This document shows positions 1 through 7,964 of a stretch of 64,000 bases of DNA, piece after piece; positions within the stretch are counted from its first letter, which is position 1, and the number at the start of each line of letters is the position of its first letter. The translations under genes were made by a program, and so were the position numbers. The stretch comes from Morganella morganii_D (GTDB lineage Bacteria > Pseudomonadota > Gammaproteobacteria > Enterobacterales > Enterobacteriaceae). The notes under the pieces are model-generated. The model was not told the DNA's origin. It saw nothing but the letters and a program-made list of their open reading frames with translations, and ran no database searches. The stretch is taken from assembly GCA_044772875.1 (NCBI GenBank), contig CP173058.1:3100001-3164000 (forward strand). Reading direction: 5' to 3'.

Positions 1-256
1 GGCGGCTTTTCAGAGAGAGGCCGAGGTCACCGTGCAGGACACCATTGATATAATGAAGGTACTGTTTCCAGTATGGCTGATCCAGCCCCAGAGCCGCCAT
101 CAGCTGGGCGTGGCGTTCCGGGGAAATTCCCCGCTCACCCGCCATGATAGTGACCGGGTCTCCCGGGATCAGATGAACAAATATAAACGTCAGTAACGTA
201 ATACCGATAAACGTCGGTATTACCATCCCGACACGTCGGAGGATAAATTGCAGCAT
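1..256 (-). CDS. dppB: Dipeptide ABC transporter permease DppB (5' part only)
   Basis: Inner-membrane permease subunit of the dipeptide/heme importer DppABCDF. Only the first 85 codons are present; the gene runs off the left edge of the window. The N-terminus reads MLQFILRRVGMVIPTFIGIT, followed by the first transmembrane helix and the motif VHLIPGDPV, which is typical of the DppB/OppB family. The ISPERHAQLMAALGLD stretch of the periplasmic region follows. The ATG has an AGGG-type ribosome site just upstream. It lies 200 bp downstream of dppA on the same strand, so it is the second gene of the dpp operon. The identification is by recognised similarity to E. coli DppB and is firm despite the truncation. 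Confidence 0.95.
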   Translation of the reverse strand, partial: MLQFILRRVGMVIPTFIGITLLTFIFVHLIPGDPVTIMAGERGISPERHAQLMAALGLDQPYWKQYLHYINGVLHGDLGLSLKSR

Positions 257-405
257 ATCCCTGTTTCTCTTGTAATGGCCGCTGACAGCGCTCAGGTCAT
301 AAGACCGGACGAAAGGGAGGACTTTCCCTTTATACTCACACGATGAATAATATTGTTTTAATTATGTGTTCTGCGTCGTCCGTGCAATGCGGTTCGATAC
401 AGGGT

Positions 406-429
406 TGCCGCCTCCCGGAGGAGGCGGCA
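406..429 (-). other. Intercistronic hairpin between dppA and dppB
   Basis: A perfect 10-bp stem (TGCCGCCTCC / GGAGGCGGCA) closes a 4-nt loop, 28 bp past the dppA stop. No T-run follows on the dppA strand, so it is unlikely to be a full terminator. By analogy with other binding-protein operons it probably protects the dppA message from 3' decay, allowing more DppA than DppBCDF (inference). Confidence 0.6.
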
Positions 430-456
430 GACCGGTAACACTTATTTCCGGTTTAC

Positions 457-2070
457 TTATTTTTCGATAGAGACATTGTCAAAGTGGTGTTTACCCAGCG
501 GATCCACCACATAGCCTTTCACTTCTTTGCGCACCGGCTCAAAAACCGTGGAGTGAGCAACGATCAGCGCAGGCGCCTGCTCTTTCATCACCACCTGAGC
601 CTGCTCATACAGCTTGGTACGCTCTTTCGGATCAGCGGTGGTACGTGCCGGCTGAATGATGTTTTCAAAGGACTGATCACACCATTTTGAGTAGTTGGAA
701 CCCTGCTCTTTGGCTGCACAGCTGAAGAGTGTGGCGAAGAAGTTATCCGGGTCCCCGTTATCACCGGTCCAGCCCATCATGACGGTCTGAGGTTCACCCG
801 CTTTCGCGCGCTTGAGGTACTCACCCCACTCATAAGTCACAATTTTGGCTTTCACGCCGACTTTCGCCCAGTCTGCCTGGATCATCTCAGCCATACGGCG
901 GGCATTCGGGTTATACGGACGCTGCACCGGCATCGCCCACAGATCGATTTCAAAGCCGTTTTCCATACCTGCTTCTTTCAGCAGAGCTTTGGCTTTTTCC
1001 GGATCATACGGATAATCGTCGATACTGTTGTTGTAGCCCCACATAGTCGGCGGGATCAGGTTTTTCGCTTTCTGACCTGCGCCCTGATAAACCGCATCAA
1101 TGATGGCATCTTTATTAACAGCCATATTCAGCGCCTGACGAACCTTGACGTTATCCAGCGGTTTTTTCGTGACGTTATAGGAGAGATAGCCGACGTTCAG
1201 GCCCGGCTGCTCTTTCAGGACAATGTTTTTATCCGCGCGCATACGCTCCAGATCTGCCGGGTTCGGGTACGGCATCACCTGACACTCGTTTTTCTGCAAT
1301 TTGGCGTAACGGACAGACGCATCCGGGGTGATGGAGAAGACCAGACGGTCAATTTTCGGTTTGCCGTTCCAGTAATCGTCATTGGCTTTATACAGGATAC
1401 GGGAGTCTTTCTGGTACTGCTGTAACACAAACGGCCCGGTGCCTATCGGGTTCAGATCCACTTTCTCCGGTGTACCGGCTTTCAGCATTTGATCCGCATA
1501 TTCTGCGGAGAGAATTGATGCGAAGTCCATCCCGAGGTTTGCCAGGAACGGCGCTTCAGAGCGGCTCAGCTGAAAACGGACGGTGTTATCATCGACTTTT
1601 TCAACTTTGTCGATGATTTTATCCATATCCATGCCGCTGAAATATTCATAACTGCCGCCGGATACTTTGTGATACGGGTTATCCGGGTTTTTCTGGCGGT
1701 CGAACGTAAAGACCACATCATCCGCATTAAAATCACGGGTCGGTTTGAAATCCTTGCTGCTGTGAAACTTCACCCCTTTGCGCAGATGGAAAGTATAGGT
1801 TTTTCCGTCTTCGCTCACATCCCAGGATTCGGCCAGACCCGGCTCCAGTTCGGTTGTACCGGCCTTAAACTCCACCAGCCGGTTATACAGCGGCACGGAG
1901 CTGGCATCATAGGTGGTTCCCGAGGTAAACAACTGCGGGTTAAACCCTTCCGGTGATCCCTCAGAACAAAAAACCAGCGTTCCCGCCGCATTAACGCTGG
2001 CAGATACTGCCAGGGCAACCAGTGTAATACTCAGCTTCGCAAATCCTGTCTTACGCTTGGCGCTTCTCAT
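457..2070 (-). CDS. dppA: Periplasmic dipeptide-binding protein DppA
   Basis: Periplasmic solute receptor of the dipeptide (and heme) ABC importer; it hands peptides to DppBC. The protein is about 537 residues (E. coli 535). It has a Sec signal peptide: basic MRSAKRK start, hydrophobic LSITLVALAVSASV, cleavage near VNA-A. The mature start carries the SBP family 5 signature CSEGSPEGFNPQLFTSGTTYD. I prefer the start at 2070, because it aligns with the E. coli N-terminus and has GGAG nine bases upstream. An in-frame ATG two codons earlier (2076) is possible but sits only three bases from the same GGAG. The leader upstream contains a long hairpin and a C/A-rich stretch before the ribosome site. 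In enteric bacteria the sRNA GcvB represses dppA through such a stretch; that control is inferred here. Confidence 0.97.
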   Translation of the reverse strand: MRSAKRKTGFAKLSITLVALAVSASVNAAGTLVFCSEGSPEGFNPQLFTSGTTYDASSVPLYNRLVEFKAGTTELEPGLAESWDVSEDGKTYTFHLRKGVKFHSSKDFKPTRDFNADDVVFTFDRQKNPDNPYHKVSGGSYEYFSGMDMDKIIDKVEKVDDNTVRFQLSRSEAPFLANLGMDFASILSAEYADQMLKAGTPEKVDLNPIGTGPFVLQQYQKDSRILYKANDDYWNGKPKIDRLVFSITPDASVRYAKLQKNECQVMPYPNPADLERMRADKNIVLKEQPGLNVGYLSYNVTKKPLDNVKVRQALNMAVNKDAIIDAVYQGAGQKAKNLIPPTMWGYNNSIDDYPYDPEKAKALLKEAGMENGFEIDLWAMPVQRPYNPNARRMAEMIQADWAKVGVKAKIVTYEWGEYLKRAKAGEPQTVMMGWTGDNGDPDNFFATLFSCAAKEQGSNYSKWCDQSFENIIQPARTTADPKERTKLYEQAQVVMKEQAPALIVAHSTVFEPVRKEVKGYVVDPLGKHHFDNVSIEK

Positions 2071-2109
2071 CGTCATTATCTCCGCCTGTCGTTGAATGTC
2101 GTGTTTGCT

Positions 2110-2136
2110 CTGTGGTCCGGCAGTGCCGGACCACAG
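2110..2136 (-). promoter_or_regulatory. Long perfect hairpin in the dppA leader
   Basis: Thirteen bases (CTGTGGTCCGGCA) are mirrored exactly by TGCCGGACCACAG with one base between them, about 40 bp before the dppA start. It would fold in the 5' UTR of the dppA mRNA. It has no T-run on either side, so it is not a plain terminator. Possible roles are mRNA stabilisation or protection of the adjacent C/A-rich segment (inference). Confidence 0.55.
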
Positions 2137-2191
2137 ATTTCAGTTTGTTTATTATTTTCTGACACTTCACTAAATCAACTGTCACAGAGGC

Positions 2192-2208
2192 AGTCAATAC
2201 TATTGACT
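2192..2208. promoter_or_regulatory. 17-bp perfect palindrome in the dppA promoter region
   Basis: AGTCAATA-C-TATTGACT is a perfect odd palindrome about 120 bp upstream of dppA. On the minus strand it contains TTGACT, which could serve as a -35 element with TTTAGT 17 bp downstream as a weak -10. The arrangement would suit a repressor operator over the promoter. The cognate regulator is unknown. Confidence 0.35.
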
Positions 2209-2510
2209 ATGGATGACGACTACACATAAAACACACAAATCAAACGTTTTGATAACAAAAACAGCCAAAATGTTTGAGCAGGTGCACAACTGAGCATTTA
2301 TTCACCTGCCGGACAAAAAGTTCACAGAATAAACAGCTGATAAAAATTATCCGGGTTTTGTGACTGAATGCTTAATTAGTGCGCGATTATTTTGTCTGAT
2401 ATCACTGTCACAGTGTTTTCCGTTGCACCTTTTGCCACATCTGCCGCTGTAATCCGCACCCGGCCTGATATACAGCGGAACTATCACGCACTGAAATCAA
2501 ACTATCCCCC

Positions 2511-4058
2511 TCAGTAGCTGAGACCGACAGAAAACCCGGCCACCGGAGAAAAAGCCCGCACACGTTCAGCCTCTTTCAGCGGCATACCGGTAAAGACCTG
2601 ATAGCTCAGTGATTTGTAAAAGCCTTTAACCCCTATTTCGGTACCGGCCAGACCATGAGAGCGGACACCTCCGGAAATTTTCACCCCCGGCAGCGCGGCA
2701 TCCGCCGCCAGATACAGATTGTGACCCGGCAATACCTGCTGCCAGACTACCTCATTGCGGCTGATAAATGCCCGCGCGGCACTCATACTGTGAGAAAACG
2801 GATAACCGCGCACCGAATAACGGCCGCTCAGCGATTCATAATCCATCTCATCCGCTTTATCCGCATTGATGAAACCACGCATAACACCCTCATAATAAAA
2901 TGCCTGACCGGCGAGGCGGAATGGTACAGTCACCGTTGTTTCAGCCATCAGCTGCCTGGTAGGTTTCAGATTTTTATGTGTTACCGGAAGAGCACCAAAG
3001 CGGTTCAGTGAATGCTTATATTGCACCTGATACTGAAAAGTGAATTCCGGATGATACCAGCGGTAATTCAGTCCGGTGTTCCAGTAAACAGAACGGCGTT
3101 CAGGTAATATCAGCGGAGTATGTCCGAGCGTGACATGCCGGGTTACCACAGAAATGCCGCTGCTGAGAGAGACGCCATGTGCAGGGGTCAGAAGCAGCTT
3201 ACGGCCAAGGCTCAGATCCAGCGTTTTGCTGCGGGTAAAATAGTCCAGTGATCTCCGGTATACCGGGTATCGCTGCTTTTGCTCACTGTAACTGCCGCCT
3301 GCCGTCAATTCCCAGTGCCGGAAGGGGATCCGGTATTGCCCATAGATAAATTTCACCCCGGCAGAATGATCTCTGTCCATATCCCGCAGAGTATAAATAA
3401 ACAGGCGATCATACAGCTGTAACGGATTTTCAATGCTGAGCCGGTTGCTTACCTGCCTGCTGCCGGTTGAAGAGCTGCCGTAGTTGTTGATTTCAAGTGA
3501 GCCGCTTATGCTGCGTTTTTTCTGCCGGGCAATGGTGATCACACTGTTGCCGGGATTCTGCGGATCGGGTTCAACCGCCGCCTGAGCACCCAGACCGGGC
3601 AGCTGATTCAGATGTGTCATTCCCAGCTCGGTATCACGGATGTTCAGTTGTCCGTCCGCCCGCTGCGGGAAAATCAGGTTCAGGCCAAAGCGCGCTTCCC
3701 CGCTCTCTTTATCGCGGTAGCCACTCAGATAACCGGGCAGATAATGGAGTGTCAGCGTACCGTCACTGACATTCTGCGGCGGCACACTGATTTGTGCCAT
3801 GATAAATCCGGCCTGATGCACCGCCGACTCCAGTGCCATAACCGCCTCAGCCATCTGTTCCGATGTCAGACAATGTCCGGTAACTTTTTTTTCAAATTCA
3901 TCCGCCAAATACGCCGGTTCGATTAATTCACGCTGTTTAATCACCACCTCTGACAGTATGGCGCAGGATGCCGGAGAAACCGGCGAAGAAGTGTAAGTAC
4001 TGCCCCATGCGCAGCCACAGGCCGCCATCGCAACAGCAGCCACTGTTTTTCTTATCAT
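2511..4058 (-). CDS. Two-partner secretion outer-membrane transporter (TpsB; ShlB/HpmB/FhaC family)
   Basis: Outer-membrane pore that exports and activates a partner TpsA exoprotein. The call is 515 residues, slightly short for the family (about 550). A signal peptide (MIRKTVAAVAMAACGCAWG) leads to a POTRA region (residues about 65-210, with GFIMAQISVPPQNVSDGTLTL) and then a beta-barrel. Near residue 420 lies SGRYSVRGYPFS, the VRGY/F motif of the plug-contacting loop L6. The C-terminus ends in Tyr, as in many barrel proteins. The frame is open further upstream, but that extension crosses the tRNA gene; ATG 4058 directly precedes the signal peptide and is chosen. Its likely partner, the gene at 4567, is transcribed divergently, which is unusual because tpsB and tpsA normally form one operon. 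Confidence 0.88.
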   Translation of the reverse strand: MIRKTVAAVAMAACGCAWGSTYTSSPVSPASCAILSEVVIKQRELIEPAYLADEFEKKVTGHCLTSEQMAEAVMALESAVHQAGFIMAQISVPPQNVSDGTLTLHYLPGYLSGYRDKESGEARFGLNLIFPQRADGQLNIRDTELGMTHLNQLPGLGAQAAVEPDPQNPGNSVITIARQKKRSISGSLEINNYGSSSTGSRQVSNRLSIENPLQLYDRLFIYTLRDMDRDHSAGVKFIYGQYRIPFRHWELTAGGSYSEQKQRYPVYRRSLDYFTRSKTLDLSLGRKLLLTPAHGVSLSSGISVVTRHVTLGHTPLILPERRSVYWNTGLNYRWYHPEFTFQYQVQYKHSLNRFGALPVTHKNLKPTRQLMAETTVTVPFRLAGQAFYYEGVMRGFINADKADEMDYESLSGRYSVRGYPFSHSMSAARAFISRNEVVWQQVLPGHNLYLAADAALPGVKISGGVRSHGLAGTEIGVKGFYKSLSYQVFTGMPLKEAERVRAFSPVAGFSVGLSY

Positions 4059-4186
4059 GTATCCGTCCGTCTGATGAAATCCTTTTCGGCGGACAGTTAA
4101 ACGGATAACAGGAAACAGCGATATCAAAAAAGCAGCGGAATTTTTGAAAGTAACAGGAGAGGAAAAACGGTATATGCTGAAAAGCA

Positions 4187-4215
4187 AAAAACCCTGCTGT
4201 AAAAGCAGGGTTTTT
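4187..4215 (-). terminator. Rho-independent terminator after tRNA-Pro
   Basis: An 11-bp stem (AAAAACCCTGC / GCAGGGTTTTT) with a 7-nt loop lies just past the tRNA CCA end. On the minus strand it is followed by a T-run, so it ends the tRNA transcript and insulates the tpsB gene beyond it. Confidence 0.85.
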
Positions 4216-4222
4216 CTTAATA

Positions 4223-4299
4223 TGGTCGGCGAGATAGGATTCGAACCTACGACCCACTGGTCCCAAACCAGTTGCGCTACCAAGCTGCGCTACTCGCCG
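4223..4299 (-). tRNA. tRNA-Pro (anticodon UGG)
   Basis: A 77-nt cloverleaf with encoded CCA. The acceptor stem CGGCGAG pairs with CTCGCCG. The anticodon stem ACTGG/CCAGT encloses the loop TTTGGGA, giving anticodon UGG, which reads proline CCA and other CCN codons by wobble. The T-loop GGTTCGAATCC is canonical. The sequence is close to E. coli proM. In E. coli, however, the tRNA-Pro next to dppA is proK, with anticodon CGG, so position and identity point to different paralogues. It stands alone between the two divergent two-partner secretion genes. Confidence 0.97.
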
Positions 4300-4566
4300 A
4301 AAGCGGGGTGAATCTTACTGCCGGACGGGGGGAACGTCAAGAGCTGAAACAGGAATTTTTTGTTTTTCGCCACATTATTTTTATTTCGCCGATTTATCAG
4401 CCAAATTTCTGTTTTTTATCCGCTTATTGGTAAACGGTATGTTTTTTATTTGCTATCGGAATGCTGAAAACTGACAAAAAATAACCACCCCGTTCATATC
4501 CGTCATCAGAGACTTTATTTATCCTGCCCGTGTTCTTTGTATCTTAACAACAACCAGGGAGTGGTT

Positions 4567-5844
4567 ATGCCAAAAATAGTAAAGCTATCCGTTATCAGCA
4601 GTGCCCTTTTACTTACGCAGTTCGCCTCTGCAGCAGATATTATCGTTAATCCGGCGTCTGCAGATACAACTCAGGTCGTCCGTCAGGGAAATAATACAAC
4701 CATTAATATCGCACCGGTAAACGCACACGGTGTTTCTTATAATGCCTACGATCAGTTTAATATCGGTAAAGAAGGTGTGGTATTTAATAACCGGGAATCC
4801 GGCGCCGGTATGATTATTAATGAAGTACTGTCAACGGAAAAATCACAACTGCGCGGTAATATGCATGTCGACGGTAAAAAAGCCCATCTGATTATTGCCA
4901 ATCCGAACGGTATTACCTGTAACGGGTGCAGTGTGTCCGGTACAGAAAAACTGACGCTGGCTGCCGGCAAAGCCGTGGTATCTCCGGAAGGAAATTTGCT
5001 GGGTTATTACGGTAATGAAGGCACTATCCGCTTTAACAATATTAACGACGATGCATTTTCATCAGTTCAAAAACTCGCCGTGATTGCCGGCAATATTGAC
5101 TTTCGTGACAGTCACGTCCTGACACCGAACCTGACCTTATTTACCGGCCATGAATTAGTGAAATATACACCAGAAGGAATACGTGATCTGGAGGCACTAC
5201 AGAGTGACAGCAGCCAGGCAGGTAAATTAACTGTCCGCCACGGCAGCCGGATTAAAACAGATAATATGCATATCAGTACGAATAATACCGTGATAAAAAA
5301 TCACGGTGAGATTGAAACCGGCCCGGTAGGTAATGCACAGAAACAGCGTTATATGAACAGCCAACTGACAATGGATCTGGTGAATTCAGTACTGACGAAT
5401 GGCAGTAAAGGTATTATCCGTACCACCAGGGTCGATTCTGTACTGGAAAACAGTACAATGACCAATAATGGTAATATTCAGATTGATGGTGACCACAAAA
5501 TGACGGCTATCGGCCGGGCCATTATTAATAATAAAAACAATATGTCCGCAGAAACCACAAATATCAAAGGGTTAGAAGGCACCGAAACCGGTGTTGGTAT
5601 TAACAATCATGGTAACCTTAAAGGCAGTTTATTTGTTAAGGCAAATCAAATCGCATTTAACAATAAAAAGTATCTGGAGGCACTGGATATTTCAACCGAC
5701 AGTGATGTGCTGGCCTATATTAATGACGGTGAGATAATGAATGAAACAGCTAAATTCAGAGCTTATGAACTTTATCATTCAGCTAACGGTAAAATTTCAT
5801 CAACACCCGTATTTGAATATGAGATAAAAAAACCACTCCAGTAA
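4567..5844 (+). CDS. Short TpsA-type exoprotein with a two-partner secretion domain
   Basis: Predicted secreted beta-helix protein of 425 residues. A signal peptide (MPKIVKLSVISSALLLTQFASA) is followed directly by the TPS (hemagglutination activity) domain. Its signatures are visible: N-proximal NNTTINIAPVNAHGVSYNAYDQFNI, then IIANPNGITCNGC, which has the NPNGI motif and the Cys-x-x-Cys pair of the ShlA/HpmA family. After about residue 250 come Asn- and Thr-rich repeats, and the protein then stops, whereas ShlA/HpmA cytolysins run to about 1,600 residues. The stop is immediately followed by a terminator, so this looks like a compact gene, not a fresh frameshift. ATG 4567 is chosen for GGGAGTGG upstream and the signal peptide. 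The coding region looks more AT-rich than its neighbours. No toxic C-terminal domain can be seen. Confidence 0.85.
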   Translation: MPKIVKLSVISSALLLTQFASAADIIVNPASADTTQVVRQGNNTTINIAPVNAHGVSYNAYDQFNIGKEGVVFNNRESGAGMIINEVLSTEKSQLRGNMHVDGKKAHLIIANPNGITCNGCSVSGTEKLTLAAGKAVVSPEGNLLGYYGNEGTIRFNNINDDAFSSVQKLAVIAGNIDFRDSHVLTPNLTLFTGHELVKYTPEGIRDLEALQSDSSQAGKLTVRHGSRIKTDNMHISTNNTVIKNHGEIETGPVGNAQKQRYMNSQLTMDLVNSVLTNGSKGIIRTTRVDSVLENSTMTNNGNIQIDGDHKMTAIGRAIINNKNNMSAETTNIKGLEGTETGVGINNHGNLKGSLFVKANQIAFNNKKYLEALDISTDSDVLAYINDGEIMNETAKFRAYELYHSANGKISSTPVFEYEIKKPLQ

Positions 5845-5846
5845 AA

Positions 5847-5871
5847 AAAAGCCCGGCATTGCCGGGCTTTT
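5847..5871. terminator. Bidirectional terminator between the tpsA-type gene and glyS
   Basis: The stem AAAAGCCCGGC / GCCGGGCTTTT has a 3-nt loop and A/T tracts on both sides. It begins three bases after the TpsA-type stop and lies 15 bp from the glyS stop, so it serves both converging transcripts. Confidence 0.88.
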
Positions 5872-5885
5872 GACTCTTTCACCGG

Positions 5886-7955
5886 TTACTGCAACAGCGA
5901 AATGTCCGCAACACCGAGGAACAGGTTACGCAATTCATTTAATAAAGTCAGACGGTTGCGGCGGATATTGTCATCCTTATCCATCACCATCACACTATCA
6001 AAGAAGGCATCCACCGATTCACGCAGAGAGGCCAGTTCAGTCAGAGCTTCCTGATATTTACCTTCCGCATAGAGCGGTGCCAGCTGTGTTTTCAGGTCAG
6101 TCACATACGCCGCCAGACGAATTTCTTCCGGTGCATTCATTAATGACGCCAGAACCGCATCATTCAGTGTATCATCACTCTTCGACAGAATATTGGAAAC
6201 ACGCTTATTGGCAGCAGCCAGGGCCGTGGCTTCGTCCAGAGTGCGGAAGTGCGTGACCGCTTTCATACGGGTATCAAAATCCGCCGGACGGGTCGGACGA
6301 CGAGCCAGAACCGCCTGGATAGTATCAATCGCATAACCCTGCTCCTGATACCAGGCACGGAAACGACCTAATATGAAATCAACCACGTCAGTGACCACAT
6401 TCGCGTTAGTCAGCTTATCACCATACAGGCGTACGGCTTCCTGTGTCAGCGTTTCCAGGTCGAGGTTGTAACCTTTTTCAACGATGATACGCAGCACACC
6501 GAGTGCGGCACGGCGCAGAGCAAACGGGTCTTTATCTCCTTTCGGATGCTGGCCGATACCGAAGATCCCCGCCAGGGTATCCATTTTATCAGCAATCGCC
6601 AGGGCATCAGAAACCGGCGTTGACGGCAGGTTATCACCGGCGTAACGCGGCTGATACTGCTCTTTCAGTGCCAGCGCCACATCTTCAGATTCACCGTCAT
6701 GGCGTGCATAGTGCATGCCCATCACACCCTGGGTATCAGTGAACTCAAATACCATGTTGGTCATCAGGTCACATTTGGCCAGCAGGCCGGCACGGGTGGC
6801 GTGATTCACATCCGCACCAATCTGACCGGCAATCCAGCCTGCAAGAGCTTCAAGGCGATCTGTTTTATCACGCAGTGTGCCCAGTTGCTGCTGAAACAGA
6901 ACCGTACTCAGACGCGGCAGGTTATCTTCCAGACGTTTTTTACAGTCGGTTTTGAAGAAGAATTCGGCATCCGCCAGACGCGGACGAACCACTTTTTCGT
7001 TCCCGGCGATGATTTGTGCCGGATCAGAAGATTCGATATTAGCGACAAAGATAAAGTTCGGCATCAGATTGCCGTTTTTGTCGTAAACCGGGAAGTACTT
7101 CTGGTCACCTTTCATGGTATAAACCAGGGCTTCTGACGGAACTGCGAGGAATTTTTCCTCGAATTTCGCCGTCAGCACAACCGGCCATTCCACCAGTGAG
7201 GTCACTTCTTCCAGCAGACTGTCAGTCAGGTCAGCCACGCCGCCCAGAGCCAGTGCTGCTTTTTCCGCATCGCGTTTGATCATCGCTTTACGGGCATCGT
7301 AATCTGCCATCACTTTACCGCGGGTTTCCAGAATTGCCGGATACTCATCCGCATTCGCGATAGTGAATTCCGCTTCACCCATAAAACGGTGACCACGGAT
7401 AATACGGTCAGAAGTGATCCCCAGAACGTCACCCGGAATAACATCCGCACCCATCAGCATAGTGACGGTATGAACCGGACGCACAAAATGAGTCTCTTTA
7501 TCACCCCAGCGCATCAGTTTCGGGATAGGCAGTTTTGTCAGTGCACGGCTGACCATCTCTGCCAGTAATTCTTTGGCTTTATTCCCTTTTTCCACAGCGC
7601 GGTACAGCAGCCATTCACCTTTGTCGGTGACCATGCGCTCTGCCTGATCAACGGTGATCCCGCAGCCGAGTGCCCAGCCTTCCGCCGCTTTTGTCGGTTT
7701 GCCTTCGGCATCAAATGCCCGGGCAATGGCGGGGCCGCGCTTTTCCACTTCGCGATCAGCAGCAGATTCCGCCAGACCGGCAATTTTTACCGCCAGGCGG
7801 CGCGGTGCCGCATACCAGGTCACATCACCGTGAGTCAGGTTAGCGGCGGCCAGTTCGGCGGTCAGATTGGCCGCAAAAGATTCAGCAAGAGAACGAAGCG
7901 CCTTCGGCGGTAACTCTTCTGTGCCGATTTCCGTCAGGAAAGTCTGTTGTGTCAT
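5886..7955 (-). CDS. glyS: Glycine--tRNA ligase beta subunit
   Basis: Beta subunit of the heterotetrameric (alpha2beta2) bacterial glycyl-tRNA synthetase, needed for tRNA-Gly recognition. It has 689 residues, the same length as in E. coli. The N-terminus MTQQTFLTEIGTEELPPKAL is the family signature. The central part carries DKMDTLAGIFGIGQHPKGDKDPFALRR, the conserved HD-like/core region, and the C-terminal third is the DALR-type anticodon-binding region. The gene starts nine bases after the glyQ stop, so the two are co-transcribed and probably translationally coupled. This is the ordinary enteric glyQS operon. Confidence 0.97.
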   Translation of the reverse strand: MTQQTFLTEIGTEELPPKALRSLAESFAANLTAELAAANLTHGDVTWYAAPRRLAVKIAGLAESAADREVEKRGPAIARAFDAEGKPTKAAEGWALGCGITVDQAERMVTDKGEWLLYRAVEKGNKAKELLAEMVSRALTKLPIPKLMRWGDKETHFVRPVHTVTMLMGADVIPGDVLGITSDRIIRGHRFMGEAEFTIANADEYPAILETRGKVMADYDARKAMIKRDAEKAALALGGVADLTDSLLEEVTSLVEWPVVLTAKFEEKFLAVPSEALVYTMKGDQKYFPVYDKNGNLMPNFIFVANIESSDPAQIIAGNEKVVRPRLADAEFFFKTDCKKRLEDNLPRLSTVLFQQQLGTLRDKTDRLEALAGWIAGQIGADVNHATRAGLLAKCDLMTNMVFEFTDTQGVMGMHYARHDGESEDVALALKEQYQPRYAGDNLPSTPVSDALAIADKMDTLAGIFGIGQHPKGDKDPFALRRAALGVLRIIVEKGYNLDLETLTQEAVRLYGDKLTNANVVTDVVDFILGRFRAWYQEQGYAIDTIQAVLARRPTRPADFDTRMKAVTHFRTLDEATALAAANKRVSNILSKSDDTLNDAVLASLMNAPEEIRLAAYVTDLKTQLAPLYAEGKYQEALTELASLRESVDAFFDSVMVMDKDDNIRRNRLTLLNELRNLFLGVADISLLQ

Positions 7956-7964
7956 GACAGCCTC

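Noticed and set aside
4059..4283. 75-codon N-terminal extension of the TpsB frame
   Set aside because: The extension runs through the terminator and the tRNA-Pro gene, and would bury the signal peptide that starts at 4058.
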